Origin: an uncultured Oscillospiraceae bacterium
GTDB lineage: Bacteria > Bacillota > Clostridia > Oscillospirales > Oscillospiraceae
Length of the DNA: 25,704 nt
Reading direction: 5' to 3'
NCBI GenBank assembly: GCA_910579485.1
Contig: CAJTVO010000039.1
Location: 1-25,704, forward strand
The stretch's first letter is position 1, and each line of letters starts with the position of its first letter. Shown in pieces: positions 1 through 7,293 of the stretch. The position numbers and the translations under genes were made by a program. The notes below the pieces were generated by a model. The model ran no database searches, was not told the DNA's origin, and saw nothing but the letters and a program-made list of their open reading frames with translations.

Positions 1-1
1 G

Positions 2-3000
2 ACCCTGGGCTACGGCAAGGCCGGCGAGTTCGCCGATCCTAAGGGCTGGGAGCTCCAGACCGCCGCTATCGCTGAGCGCGAGGGCATCCTGAAGAACGTC
101 ACCGGTGGTGACTTCGGCGCTCCCGCTCCCCGTCAGATGGTCGCCGAGATCCTGTTCCGCGGCCTGCTGACCGACACGGTCGAGTACAGCGCTCTGACCC
201 CCGGCGGCTATACCAAGGGCGAGACCCTGGGTATGCGCGAGTTCAAGCTGGAGGAGATCGAGGGCGTCATCGTCGGCAACGAGTTTGCCGATCTGAACAG
301 CAACCAGGTCCTGGCCGAGGGCAAGACCGCCCTGCAGGTCGAGGGCGAGGATGCTCCCCGCACCCTGAACATCACCTCCCTGCTGACCGACGTCGGCGAG
401 AGCCGCCTGGTCTATACCCAGAACACCAGCAAGGTCCTGTCTCTGGCCGATACCGGCAAGAACAAGGTCACCGAGTTTGGTCACGCCTGCGACATCAGCA
501 CCCCCAGCAAGTTCAACGACGTTGCTGAGATGCCTGCCGCCAGTGACATTGAGTACTATCGCAACTTTGACCGCGCCGGTTATTGGACCTCCGATTACCG
601 CATTGAGTATGAGCTGACGAATACGACGAGTACCGCTTGGGTTGGCGATACCCAGCCCGACCTGTTTGTTGGCAATGAGGGCAGATGGACGTTCACTAAC
701 CCCGATGGCCTTGGTAACCCCACTGCTGCCTCTCGGTGGACCTACCACAAGCTGATCCCTGCCACGGATGAGATCACCAGTGTGGATTATGACAACATTC
801 GGGATATCTTCTACTGGTCTAACGGTCGGGATACCGGCGGCGTGGCCGACCCTGATCGCGACACCTTCTATCCCTACTCCGGCAAGGTGTATGTCGGCAC
901 CCAGACCACCAAGGACATCTCCGATGAGATCTCCTGGAGCGCGTTCCTTGACAAGTACATCAACGATGAGCGCTATGACGTCAATTGGAACATTTCCTAC
1001 AACGGCGATTGGGTCAAATTCGTCGATAACGACGGCGACGGCCAGTGCGACTATGCCTTCCGCACCTTGGCATTCCTGGACGAAGTCGTTGGCACCTATA
1101 AGACCAAGGACGGCGACACCGTCATGCAGTACAACAGCTTCGACGATCTGGAGCGTCCCGAAGGCTACACCGTCCGCTACATGGACAAGGCTGAGCCCGT
1201 GGAGCGCGACGTGGAGATCGAGGACAAGGTCATTGTTGCCTGGATCGACAACCAGTACCTGATCGGCCATGCTGACAGCGTGACCAAGACCGTCAACAAG
1301 TACAACTGGAAGGACGATATCATCACCACCACCGACGGTGACGAGTACGGCCAGTCCCAGATCGGCAACGCCACCGACATGATGCAGTGGCTCTCCGACA
1401 TGGACGAGAAGACCGAGTACGTCATGTACCTGGATTCCTTCGGCTATGTCCGCGCCTTTGAGCTGCCCGGCGGCACCAACTATGCCCTGGTCACCGAGCT
1501 CTACTACACCAACGCCAACATCGGCAATCTGGTCCAGAATTGGCCCATGACCGTCGAGCTGTGGAACGGTGAAGAGGGCAAGGACGAGTACAGCGTCAAC
1601 AACAGCAATCCCTTCAACGTGAATGTGAGCCGCGGCGACTACAACCTCGATAAGCCCTTCACCGAGGTCCGGAGCATTGCCTCTGACCGCAGCTACTACA
1701 ACTGGCTGCAGCCCGCTATTGCTCACCTGGGCGTTGGCCGGGAAGGCTTCGGCCCCACCTTCGGCACCGCTGCGAACGGCACTGCGAGCATCAACGACGC
1801 CACCCAGTACATCTTCTGGAACAAGAACTACCAGTTGGTGAACACCATTACTAATCTGAATGACAGCGCTGAGTTTAACTACGGCACCCAGAGCATCGAC
1901 GGTGCAGACCGTAACCCCACCACCAGCTACACCAACGTGGCGATCGCCAACATCGGTGACGGCACCGCCGACATCAAGGGCGCTGCCCAGCTGAAGCTGA
2001 ACCGCAACGGTCAGATTATGGCGTGGCCCGGTCAGGGTGGTGACACCGACGGCATCTACAATAACGCTGGCGAGACTCCTCGCTATGCCGTGGATTACAT
2101 CCAGCTGACCACCGATGACGTGGCCGCCGGTCAGGTCCGCTATCCCATCGCCGATGATCCTGTTGGCAACGAAGCCGCCAACAACTATTATGTGAACGCG
2201 GTCCACGACACCGAGTTCTATGTTGTTTACAACGGCGACGTGTTCTACACCAAGGACTACGCCAATATGATCAAGCTGACCAACAAGGACAACGTGATCC
2301 ACGCCGCTTACGCCGTGGCCCGCGACACCTCCGCCGACAACGCCGACAAGCCCTACTGGGTCGCCGACGTCATCGTCTACGAGGTCCAGACGCTGCCCGA
2401 GGCTGAGTCCGCCACCAGCATCTCCCTGGCTTACTACAATCCCAGCCGCACCACCGGCAACGTCCAGCTGCTGGAGACCCTGAACAGCAAGTCCGAGGAT
2501 CCCATGATCAACATTGTTCCCAAGCCCGAGGGCTGGAACGCTGAGAAGGGTTCCTTCGGCAACTACAGCGGCTACGGCTTCTATGAGCTGATCAACGAGA
2601 CCCTGCTGGAGACCGGCGAGCTGGCCGCCAGCAAGATCAAGCCGATCGTCAAGGACTTTAACAGCAAGGGCATCTATGCCGGTACCCTCACCCGTGAGGT
2701 CCGTATCGCCACTGACGGTTCTTACATTGATGTGAACCTCACCGGCGCTACCAATGCCGACGGCACCTTGAAGACCGAGGCTTCCGTCAAGATCCTCAGC
2801 AACATCTACAGCATCACCCAGGATACCAAGCTGAGCAGCAGCAACGGTTACTTCAATGAGGCCGAGGTGCTGCAGTACAGCAACGTGAACTGGAGCGAAG
2901 TCCAGGCTGGCGACCGTGTGATCTGGGTCGGCGGCGGCGCTGGCAAGGATGTCAGCAAGGCTTCCTTCATCGTTGATCTGAGCCACGGCGAGAATCCCGC

Positions 3001-4762
3001 TACCAGCTACGACAACACCATTTACAACACCACCGCTGCGTTCCTGGGCTGGCGGAATGTTGATCCCAGTGTGGCGAACAGTTGGAACCCCGCTCCCGCT
3101 GAGGCCTCTATCACCGGCCCCTTCGCGGGAAGCAACCTGATCGACGTTACCGGCGACGCGAACCGTCAGTTCGCCAACTGGCCTCTGTGGGCTGCCATCG
3201 CCAAGGAGCAGGCAGACAACTACGACGGCAAGTATACCTTCACCTACAAGGTGATCGACGAGGCCGGCAATGACATCACTGACGAGGTTCTGGCTGTGGC
3301 TGACGCGAGCATCACGCCTGCCGACATCCTGAAGCGTCTCGCTGGTGACGGCGTGACCATCAATTGGGTCAACGAAAAATACAACGTTCTGAACATGAGC
3401 GTCTCGAACAAGACAGCGGACGGCGATCCCACCGCGATCTGCACCTATGACGGCACCGATTGGAAGCTGACCGACATTAAGGACAACGTTGAGGTCACCA
3501 TCAAGGCTGCCAAGAAGGTCGAGACCGTTAGGATCACCATTAAGAGTAGTGGTCTGCCCACCGATGCTGGCTGGACGGATAAGACCGTTGATGTCCCCGT
3601 CACTGGTCTGACGGAGATCGATCTGACTGCGGCTGGCTACGTGTTCCCCGGCTATGAGATCGCTGCCGCGCCCACTGGCACGACGGGCTCCGGAACCCTG
3701 ACCACTGTTCCCGTCGCTCCCGGCGCTGGCGATCCTGCGACCAAGCTGACCATTACCACGCCCACTCAGGACAGCGATGTAACACTGACCTACTCGGCTG
3801 TGGGCCTGAGCCTGACTCCCACCCTCACCACTATGGGTGCTGGTGTGACTGTCACCCAGGACATCGCTGCTGACCAGCTGGTCACCGCTGCTGGCGCTAC
3901 TGGTACCGTTGTGACTAACGGCGCCGTGACCAGCGCCACCAACACGCTGACTACGGCTGGCGGCCTCACCACTGGCGAGTCCCTGATTTATGGTGGTAAG
4001 GTCACCCTGAAGTGGACCGGCGCGGCCAACACCACTTACGCGGTGAGCGGAGACAGGAATTGCGCTTACGAATGGAAGTCCCAGGTCGTGGGCGGTGCTC
4101 ACTCCCTGGAGGTCACCGTCAACGGTGCCGCGGCCCTGACCATCACTGGCACTGCCGAGCCTCTGACGACCATTGGTGTGTCCGGTACCAACGTTACCTT
4201 CAAGCAGGCTGACGGAACGACCAATCTGACCGGTACCGTGGTTCTGGTGAAGGATGCCGCCGCTATGGACATCAAGGTGGCTGCCGATGCTGGCTACCGG
4301 ATCGGCGAAGTGACTTACCAGAAGGCTGGCAGCGCTCCTGTTACCATGAGGCTCAAGGACGGTACGACCGATACGTATGAGCTTCCCGAGTCTGTGTTTG
4401 AGACTGAAGGCGCCCTCACCGTTCGCGCCACCGCTATCGATACTACTGGTGAGGATATCCAGTTCTCGACGGACGTTGCGGCTGCCGATGGTACGGTGAA
4501 CTACGAGTATAAGAAATTCGGGTCTGATACCTGGGTGGCCGGAGGCAGTGCTCTGACTGCTACGGCCGCTGATACGGAGGTAACGCTGGCCGTGGGCGAT
4601 CAGATTCGCTTCACCAGCACTGGGTCTGAGCTCGTAATTGCTGGCGCGAGTGGTGTGACCTTCGAAGAGAGCGGAACCGCTCTGGAGGGCTACACTGTGA
4701 CCGTTACACTTACGGCTGTCGGCTCTGGCGCTGGAACCATCACTGCCAACGCGAAACCCTGA
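2..4762 (+). CDS. Giant SLH-domain surface (S-layer-like) protein, 5' end outside window
   Basis: The reading frame is open from base 2, so the ATG at 137 is internal and the true start lies upstream. 1586 residues are visible. The first ~60 (LGYGKAGEFADPKGW... then PRQMVAEILFRGL) look like the end of an SLH module, the domain that binds secondary cell-wall polymer in Gram-positive envelopes. A long Tyr/Asn/Asp-rich region follows with no family I recognise. The last ~400 residues are Thr/Val/Ala-rich and beta-strand-like, resembling stacked bacterial Ig-like repeats. A DxDxDG-type acidic loop (DNDGDGQCD, 1025-1051) could bind calcium. Codon choice in the first two thirds is narrow (CTG, AAG, AAC, GAC), as in very highly expressed genes. 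No sortase motif or C-terminal anchor is visible. A cell-surface structural role is inferred from the SLH remnant, size and codon bias. Confidence 0.85.
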   Translation, partial: TLGYGKAGEFADPKGWELQTAAIAEREGILKNVTGGDFGAPAPRQMVAEILFRGLLTDTVEYSALTPGGYTKGETLGMREFKLEEIEGVIVGNEFADLNSNQVLAEGKTALQVEGEDAPRTLNITSLLTDVGESRLVYTQNTSKVLSLADTGKNKVTEFGHACDISTPSKFNDVAEMPAASDIEYYRNFDRAGYWTSDYRIEYELTNTTSTAWVGDTQPDLFVGNEGRWTFTNPDGLGNPTAASRWTYHKLIPATDEITSVDYDNIRDIFYWSNGRDTGGVADPDRDTFYPYSGKVYVGTQTTKDISDEISWSAFLDKYINDERYDVNWNISYNGDWVKFVDNDGDGQCDYAFRTLAFLDEVVGTYKTKDGDTVMQYNSFDDLERPEGYTVRYMDKAEPVERDVEIEDKVIVAWIDNQYLIGHADSVTKTVNKYNWKDDIITTTDGDEYGQSQIGNATDMMQWLSDMDEKTEYVMYLDSFGYVRAFELPGGTNYALVTELYYTNANIGNLVQNWPMTVELWNGEEGKDEYSVNNSNPFNVNVSRGDYNLDKPFTEVRSIASDRSYYNWLQPAIAHLGVGREGFGPTFGTAANGTASINDATQYIFWNKNYQLVNTITNLNDSAEFNYGTQSIDGADRNPTTSYTNVAIANIGDGTADIKGAAQLKLNRNGQIMAWPGQGGDTDGIYNNAGETPRYAVDYIQLTTDDVAAGQVRYPIADDPVGNEAANNYYVNAVHDTEFYVVYNGDVFYTKDYANMIKLTNKDNVIHAAYAVARDTSADNADKPYWVADVIVYEVQTLPEAESATSISLAYYNPSRTTGNVQLLETLNSKSEDPMINIVPKPEGWNAEKGSFGNYSGYGFYELINETLLETGELAASKIKPIVKDFNSKGIYAGTLTREVRIATDGSYIDVNLTGATNADGTLKTEASVKILSNIYSITQDTKLSSSNGYFNEAEVLQYSNVNWSEVQAGDRVIWVGGGAGKDVSKASFIVDLSHGENPATSYDNTIYNTTAAFLGWRNVDPSVANSWNPAPAEASITGPFAGSNLIDVTGDANRQFANWPLWAAIAKEQADNYDGKYTFTYKVIDEAGNDITDEVLAVADASITPADILKRLAGDGVTINWVNEKYNVLNMSVSNKTADGDPTAICTYDGTDWKLTDIKDNVEVTIKAAKKVETVRITIKSSGLPTDAGWTDKTVDVPVTGLTEIDLTAAGYVFPGYEIAAAPTGTTGSGTLTTVPVAPGAGDPATKLTITTPTQDSDVTLTYSAVGLSLTPTLTTMGAGVTVTQDIAADQLVTAAGATGTVVTNGAVTSATNTLTTAGGLTTGESLIYGGKVTLKWTGAANTTYAVSGDRNCAYEWKSQVVGGAHSLEVTVNGAAALTITGTAEPLTTIGVSGTNVTFKQADGTTNLTGTVVLVKDAAAMDIKVAADAGYRIGEVTYQKAGSAPVTMRLKDGTTDTYELPESVFETEGALTVRATAIDTTGEDIQFSTDVAAADGTVNYEYKKFGSDTWVAGGSALTATAADTEVTLAVGDQIRFTSTGSELVIAGASGVTFEESGTALEGYTVTVTLTAVGSGAGTITANAKP

Positions 4763-4810
4763 GCACGTACACCGCACAATCCCTTAACCGGGTTTGAGTA
4801 ATTGAACCCA

Positions 4811-4836
4811 CCCCCGGGGGCTTCGGCCCCCGGGGG
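4811..4836 (+). other. Perfect 11-bp GC hairpin with TTCG tetraloop
   Basis: Arms 4811-4821 and 4826-4836 are exactly complementary and close on TTCG, a very stable tetraloop. It begins 49 bases after the surface-protein stop codon. Neither side carries a T-run, so it is not a standard intrinsic terminator. It could protect the 3' end of the mRNA or mark a processing site (inference). Confidence 0.7.
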
Positions 4837-4935
4837 ACCCTGAAAAACCGGCCCCGTTACTTTGATTTTGGACGGGAGTCCGGAGGACGGTCCTGGGTCA
4901 GAGGATACGTCCGCTCCGGGGAGGTCCCCGGAGTG

Positions 4936-4972
4936 TCCCGGAACCCTTGGCGATTCCGGGATTGTATTTTTT
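4936..4972 (+). terminator. Likely intrinsic terminator of the surface-protein transcript
   Basis: Arms TCCCGGAA (4936-4943) and TTCCGGGA (4954-4961) are perfectly complementary around a 10-nt loop. TTGTATTTTTT (4962-4972) follows directly. It is the first hairpin with a T-rich tail after the stop codon at 4762 and would give a 3' UTR of about 200 nt. Confidence 0.65.
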
Positions 4973-5142
4973 GCAAGAACGTCCGCCATGCAGAGACATC
5001 CGTTTTTGGGACTGCAAAGCGCGGCGCAATCTGATTTGGAAAGAGAGAATGAATAGAACGTATCTTTAACTTTTACTTAAGAAAAGCGGGGATTTTGGTG
5101 GAACAGTCCTCCGGAGGCAAGTGTCCCGGTTTGATTTCCCGC

Positions 5143-5171
5143 TTGACAAACTGGCACAATTCTGATAACAT
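5143..5171 (+). promoter_or_regulatory. Sigma-A-type promoter for the 5309-6386 gene pair
   Basis: TTGACA (5143-5148), a 17-nt spacer and TAACAT (5166-5171). The -35 is perfect and the -10 matches 4 of 6. The expected start near 5178 gives a leader of about 130 nt before the TTG start at 5309. Confidence 0.65.
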
Positions 5172-5308
5172 GCACAGTATTACCAAGGAACAGCTTCCGC
5201 TCTCTCTTTTCAGAGCGCGCCGCTCCGATGCGCCGTCTCACGGAATTTCTGCGCAGGCAGTATATATTTGCAAAAAAAGCGCATAAAATAGTGAGGGGGA
5301 GAAATTTC

Positions 5309-5797
5309 TTGCCGTCAAAGAAAAAGAACGGTGAGGACCGCAGCTTTGGAGATTGGCTTGAGGATCTGCTTGATAAGCGTCCAGAGGTTGTGGTTTTTGT
5401 TTTGGTTATCGTGTTCGCTTTTACGGCTTTGGGCCCCTTTCTGGCGAGGGGAGATTTTTCCGATTTCCGGCAGCTGCTGAACGATGCGAGGGAAGCGCTG
5501 GTGAACGTGATCGGCGTTGTGTCCGTGCTGCTTGGCGTTTATGCAATACACCAGGCCACTTCGTTTCGGAACGAGAGCGCTGAGGAAAAAGCAAGGGACG
5601 ACCTGAGACGGGAGAGGGAACAGCGGGCCCTGGAAAACGGGCTGACTGAGATTAAGAACCTTCTGAAAACCACGCTGACAGCGGTCGAGCAGACCAACGG
5701 GCTGATGACGTCCCGCGGCATGAATGGAGACAGCAGGAACCCAGGAACCGGGGGCGGCGGGAGCAGTCTCTCCGATCAGGATAGCGTTAAGAGCTAA
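5309..5797 (+). CDS. Small two-helix membrane protein with coiled-coil tail, unknown family
   Basis: 162 residues if translation starts at TTG 5309, chosen because the purine-rich AGGGGGAG (5294-5301) sits 7 nt upstream; GTG 5291 and ATG 5228 are in frame but poorly placed. Predicted layout: short charged N-terminus, a hydrophobic helix at about 27-46 (VVVFVLVIVFAFTALGPF), a linker, a second helix at about 66-86, then a charged, probably coiled-coil segment (about 90-140) and a Gly/Ser-rich tail. There is no signal-peptide cleavage motif. The stop codon overlaps the ribosome binding site of the next gene, so the two are probably translated together. I do not recognise the family. A membrane anchor or small effector partner of the next protein is one possibility, by inference only. 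Confidence 0.7.
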   Translation: MPSKKKNGEDRSFGDWLEDLLDKRPEVVVFVLVIVFAFTALGPFLARGDFSDFRQLLNDAREALVNVIGVVSVLLGVYAIHQATSFRNESAEEKARDDLRREREQRALENGLTEIKNLLKTTLTAVEQTNGLMTSRGMNGDSRNPGTGGGGSSLSDQDSVKS

Positions 5798-5810
5798 GGA
5801 GGTGTCGGTG

Positions 5811-6386
5811 GTGTGCATGCAGTATGTGAATGGTACGGTAGAATTGTGCTACAATCTTCAGAAGCTGGACAGCGGCGCGGTTGGGGCGTATCTCAACCCG
5901 TTTGACGAGATAGCGGTGGACCTGGATGAAAACGGCTACCTGTCGACGCCGCCCTTTTGGGCGGTTGTCAGGACAAACGTCATCGGGTCTGCGTCTGATA
6001 CGGGTGATCCGAAGACATCGGTAAGTCCTATTGGCCGGGGGGTAACTTTGGGATTTCGCCTTAATCTGACAAAGTGCTGTCCGGCGGTTGATGGAAAAAA
6101 CAATTCGCTTGTGTTGGGTATGTTTGCCCTTGATATGGAGAAGGTCAAGAAAAATCAAGCGTGCTTTTCCTATGTGAATCATACTCAGCTTGTGGAGATA
6201 CCCCCTTTGAAGCTGCCGGGAGACCATGGAGGATACGTCGTCAAGCTGGTTGTGCGGGAAATGAAGCCTGGAGAGGACCTGGAGAAAATGCGGAACTCGA
6301 ACGATTTTTCCGTTCAGGCAATGACCTCTTTGTATTTCAAGAGGAGAGGGTATACTGTTCCCGGCGGCAGGCCGCAAACGGTCTAA
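5811..6386 (+). CDS. Unknown soluble protein, paired with the membrane protein upstream
   Basis: 191 residues from GTG 5811. AAGGAGG (5796-5802) overlaps the upstream stop codon and lies 8 nt before GTG 5811; GTG 5808 (5 nt) is also possible, and ATG 5817 would be 14 nt away. The open frame extends back to 5724, but that stretch overlaps the neighbour and lacks a ribosome binding site. No signal peptide or membrane helix is seen. The protein looks like an alpha/beta or beta-sandwich fold, ending in strand-like segments (GGYVVKLVVRE, SVQAMTSLYFK). Four cysteines, two adjacent (KCCP), stand out. I do not recognise the family. A strong terminator follows, so the two genes form a closed two-gene unit. 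Confidence 0.7.
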   Translation: MCMQYVNGTVELCYNLQKLDSGAVGAYLNPFDEIAVDLDENGYLSTPPFWAVVRTNVIGSASDTGDPKTSVSPIGRGVTLGFRLNLTKCCPAVDGKNNSLVLGMFALDMEKVKKNQACFSYVNHTQLVEIPPLKLPGDHGGYVVKLVVREMKPGEDLEKMRNSNDFSVQAMTSLYFKRRGYTVPGGRPQTV

Positions 6387-6408
6387 ATCATGTATGATTT
6401 TACATGAT
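6387..6408. repeat. Inverted repeat just after the stop codon
   Basis: ATCATGTA (6387-6394) and TACATGAT (6401-6408) are exactly complementary around a 6-nt AT-rich loop. It starts at the base after the TAA stop (6384-6386). No T-run follows; the terminator is further downstream. Confidence 0.6.
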
Positions 6409-6453
6409 CATTCACGCGTCTGATCCAGCGTCAACATCTGACCACAATAGTTG

Positions 6454-6485
6454 GCCCCGGAGGCTTTGGCCTCCGGGGCTTTTTT
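6454..6485 (+). terminator. Strong intrinsic terminator of the 5309-6386 unit
   Basis: An 11-bp perfect stem (6454-6464 with 6469-6479), loop TTTG, then six T residues (6480-6485). Read on the other strand it lacks a T-run, so it acts in the plus direction. Confidence 0.9.
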
Positions 6486-6568
6486 ACGCTTACGCTATTT
6501 TTCGATAGGAAGCAGAGTATTGTTATCGTGAAAAATCTAAGATTTGCACTGGCTTGAAGAGCGAAAGC

Positions 6569-6606
6569 AAAGTCCTTTTTGGTACGTTTTCTTTCAAGAA
6601 AACGTA
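6569..6606 (-). repeat. Copy A of a 38-nt stop-codon-abutting palindromic repeat
   Basis: On the minus strand, directly after the TGA (6609-6607) of the tail-fibre-like gene, comes a hairpin with 11-bp arms and a 2-nt GA loop (6606-6583), then CCAAAAAGGACTTT (6582-6569). Copy B at 13823-13860 has the same layout; 33 of 38 positions are identical. Two of the stem pairs differ between the copies and both remain paired. Confidence 0.8.
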
Positions 6607-7143
6607 TCAGCGGAAAGCGATATAGGCGTAGGTGGTGCCATTCAGGTTTATTTGAGGCGCGATGACCCTATTGCCGGAGTGCAGGAGGGAAACCGTGAAG
6701 GACCCGTTCCCCACCGTCAGCCCCTGGGCGTCGACCCCCATCCCCGCCATGGCAAAGCCAGTAGGCCAGGAGGAGCCGGAGTAGTCCGCAGTGATCTGGT
6801 GGGCGACGATGACAAATCTGGGCGTGAACCCCAGACTGACCGTCAGCGTGCTCCCGTTTCCCACATAGGTCCCCAGCACATAGGGGAAATTGGAGGAGGA
6901 GAAAGCGGCGTTGGCCTTGCTGAGGGCGGAGTCGGCGGTCTTCTGAGCCTGGGCGGCGGCGGAAGCGGCCCGGCTGGCGGCATCGGAGGCGCTCTTGACG
7001 CCGCTGGCGGTCTCCGCCGCCGCGTCGGAGGCGGTCTTGTTCAGCCCGGCCTCCATGTCAACGCACATCTGGTTGAAGTCCGTGCGCATGATCCGGTCTG
7101 TCTCCTCCCACTGGGGCAGGTGGTACCTTTCTGTGTAGTTCAT
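6607..7143 (-). CDS. Tail-fibre-like protein with Ala-rich coiled coil, orphan
   Basis: 178 residues; AAAAGGAGAA sits about 7 nt before the ATG. The N-terminal ~35 residues (HLPQWEETDRIMRTDFNQM) resemble short N-terminal segments of phage tail or fibre-like proteins of Clostridia. Residues ~35-80 are Ala/Ser-rich with the small-residue periodicity of a trimeric coiled coil. The C-terminal ~95 residues (GTYVGNGSTLTVSLGFTPRFVIV ... YAYIAFR) are beta-rich and resemble fibre-tip domains. No signal peptide is present. No other phage gene is nearby, so this is either a remnant or a domesticated fibre-like protein. The assignment rests on sequence style, not on a search. Repeat copy A begins at the base after its stop codon. 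Confidence 0.65.
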   Translation of the reverse strand: MNYTERYHLPQWEETDRIMRTDFNQMCVDMEAGLNKTASDAAAETASGVKSASDAASRAASAAAQAQKTADSALSKANAAFSSSNFPYVLGTYVGNGSTLTVSLGFTPRFVIVAHQITADYSGSSWPTGFAMAGMGVDAQGLTVGNGSFTVSLLHSGNRVIAPQINLNGTTYAYIAFR

Positions 7144-7178
7144 ACAATGTTCTCCTTTTTATTTGTTTTGGAACGGCC

Positions 7179-7207
7179 AAAAACCGTTACACAGTACTGT
7201 GTAACGG
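7179..7207 (-). terminator. 24-nt perfect palindrome with T-run: second terminator or attenuator
   Basis: 7184-7207 is a perfect palindrome (10-bp stem, CCGTTACACA paired with TGTGTAACGG, around GTAC). On the minus strand five T residues follow (7183-7179). It lies between the terminator at 7248-7285 and the start of the gene at 7143. It could back up that terminator, act as an attenuator in the leader of the 6607-7143 gene, or be an operator for a dimeric regulator. Confidence 0.6.
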
Positions 7208-7247
7208 AGGAGGAGTTGAACGAGGTCGTGCAACGGCAAATTGCACG

Positions 7248-7285
7248 AAAAAACGGCGGCGGGTGTTTTCGGCACCCGCCGCCGT
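7248..7285 (-). terminator. Intrinsic terminator of the RR-HK-DUF4091 operon
   Basis: On the minus strand a perfect 13-bp GC-rich stem (7273-7285 with 7253-7265) with a 7-nt loop runs into six T residues (7253-7248 on plus are A). It begins 8 bases after the DUF4091 stop codon at 7294. Confidence 0.9.
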
Positions 7286-7293
7286 ACATGCAA

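Larger units (their letters stand above)
4763..5142 (+). other. Structured GC-rich 3' region after the surface-protein gene; no gene seen
   Basis: No convincing coding frame lies here; short open frames lack ribosome binding sites. It holds three perfect inverted repeats: 4811-4836 (11-bp stem, TTCG loop, no T-run), 4914-4933 (9-bp arms around GG) and 4936-4961 (8-bp arms, followed by T-rich sequence). After 4972 the DNA becomes less structured up to the promoter at 5143. Confidence 0.6.

Noticed and set aside
137..139. ATG as start of the large surface protein
   Set aside because: The frame is open to the window edge and the residues before this ATG continue the SLH-like motif; no ribosome binding site is present.
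4862..5286. Two short plus-strand open frames of about 60 codons
   Set aside because: They overlap hairpins, a terminator and a promoter, and lack ribosome binding sites.
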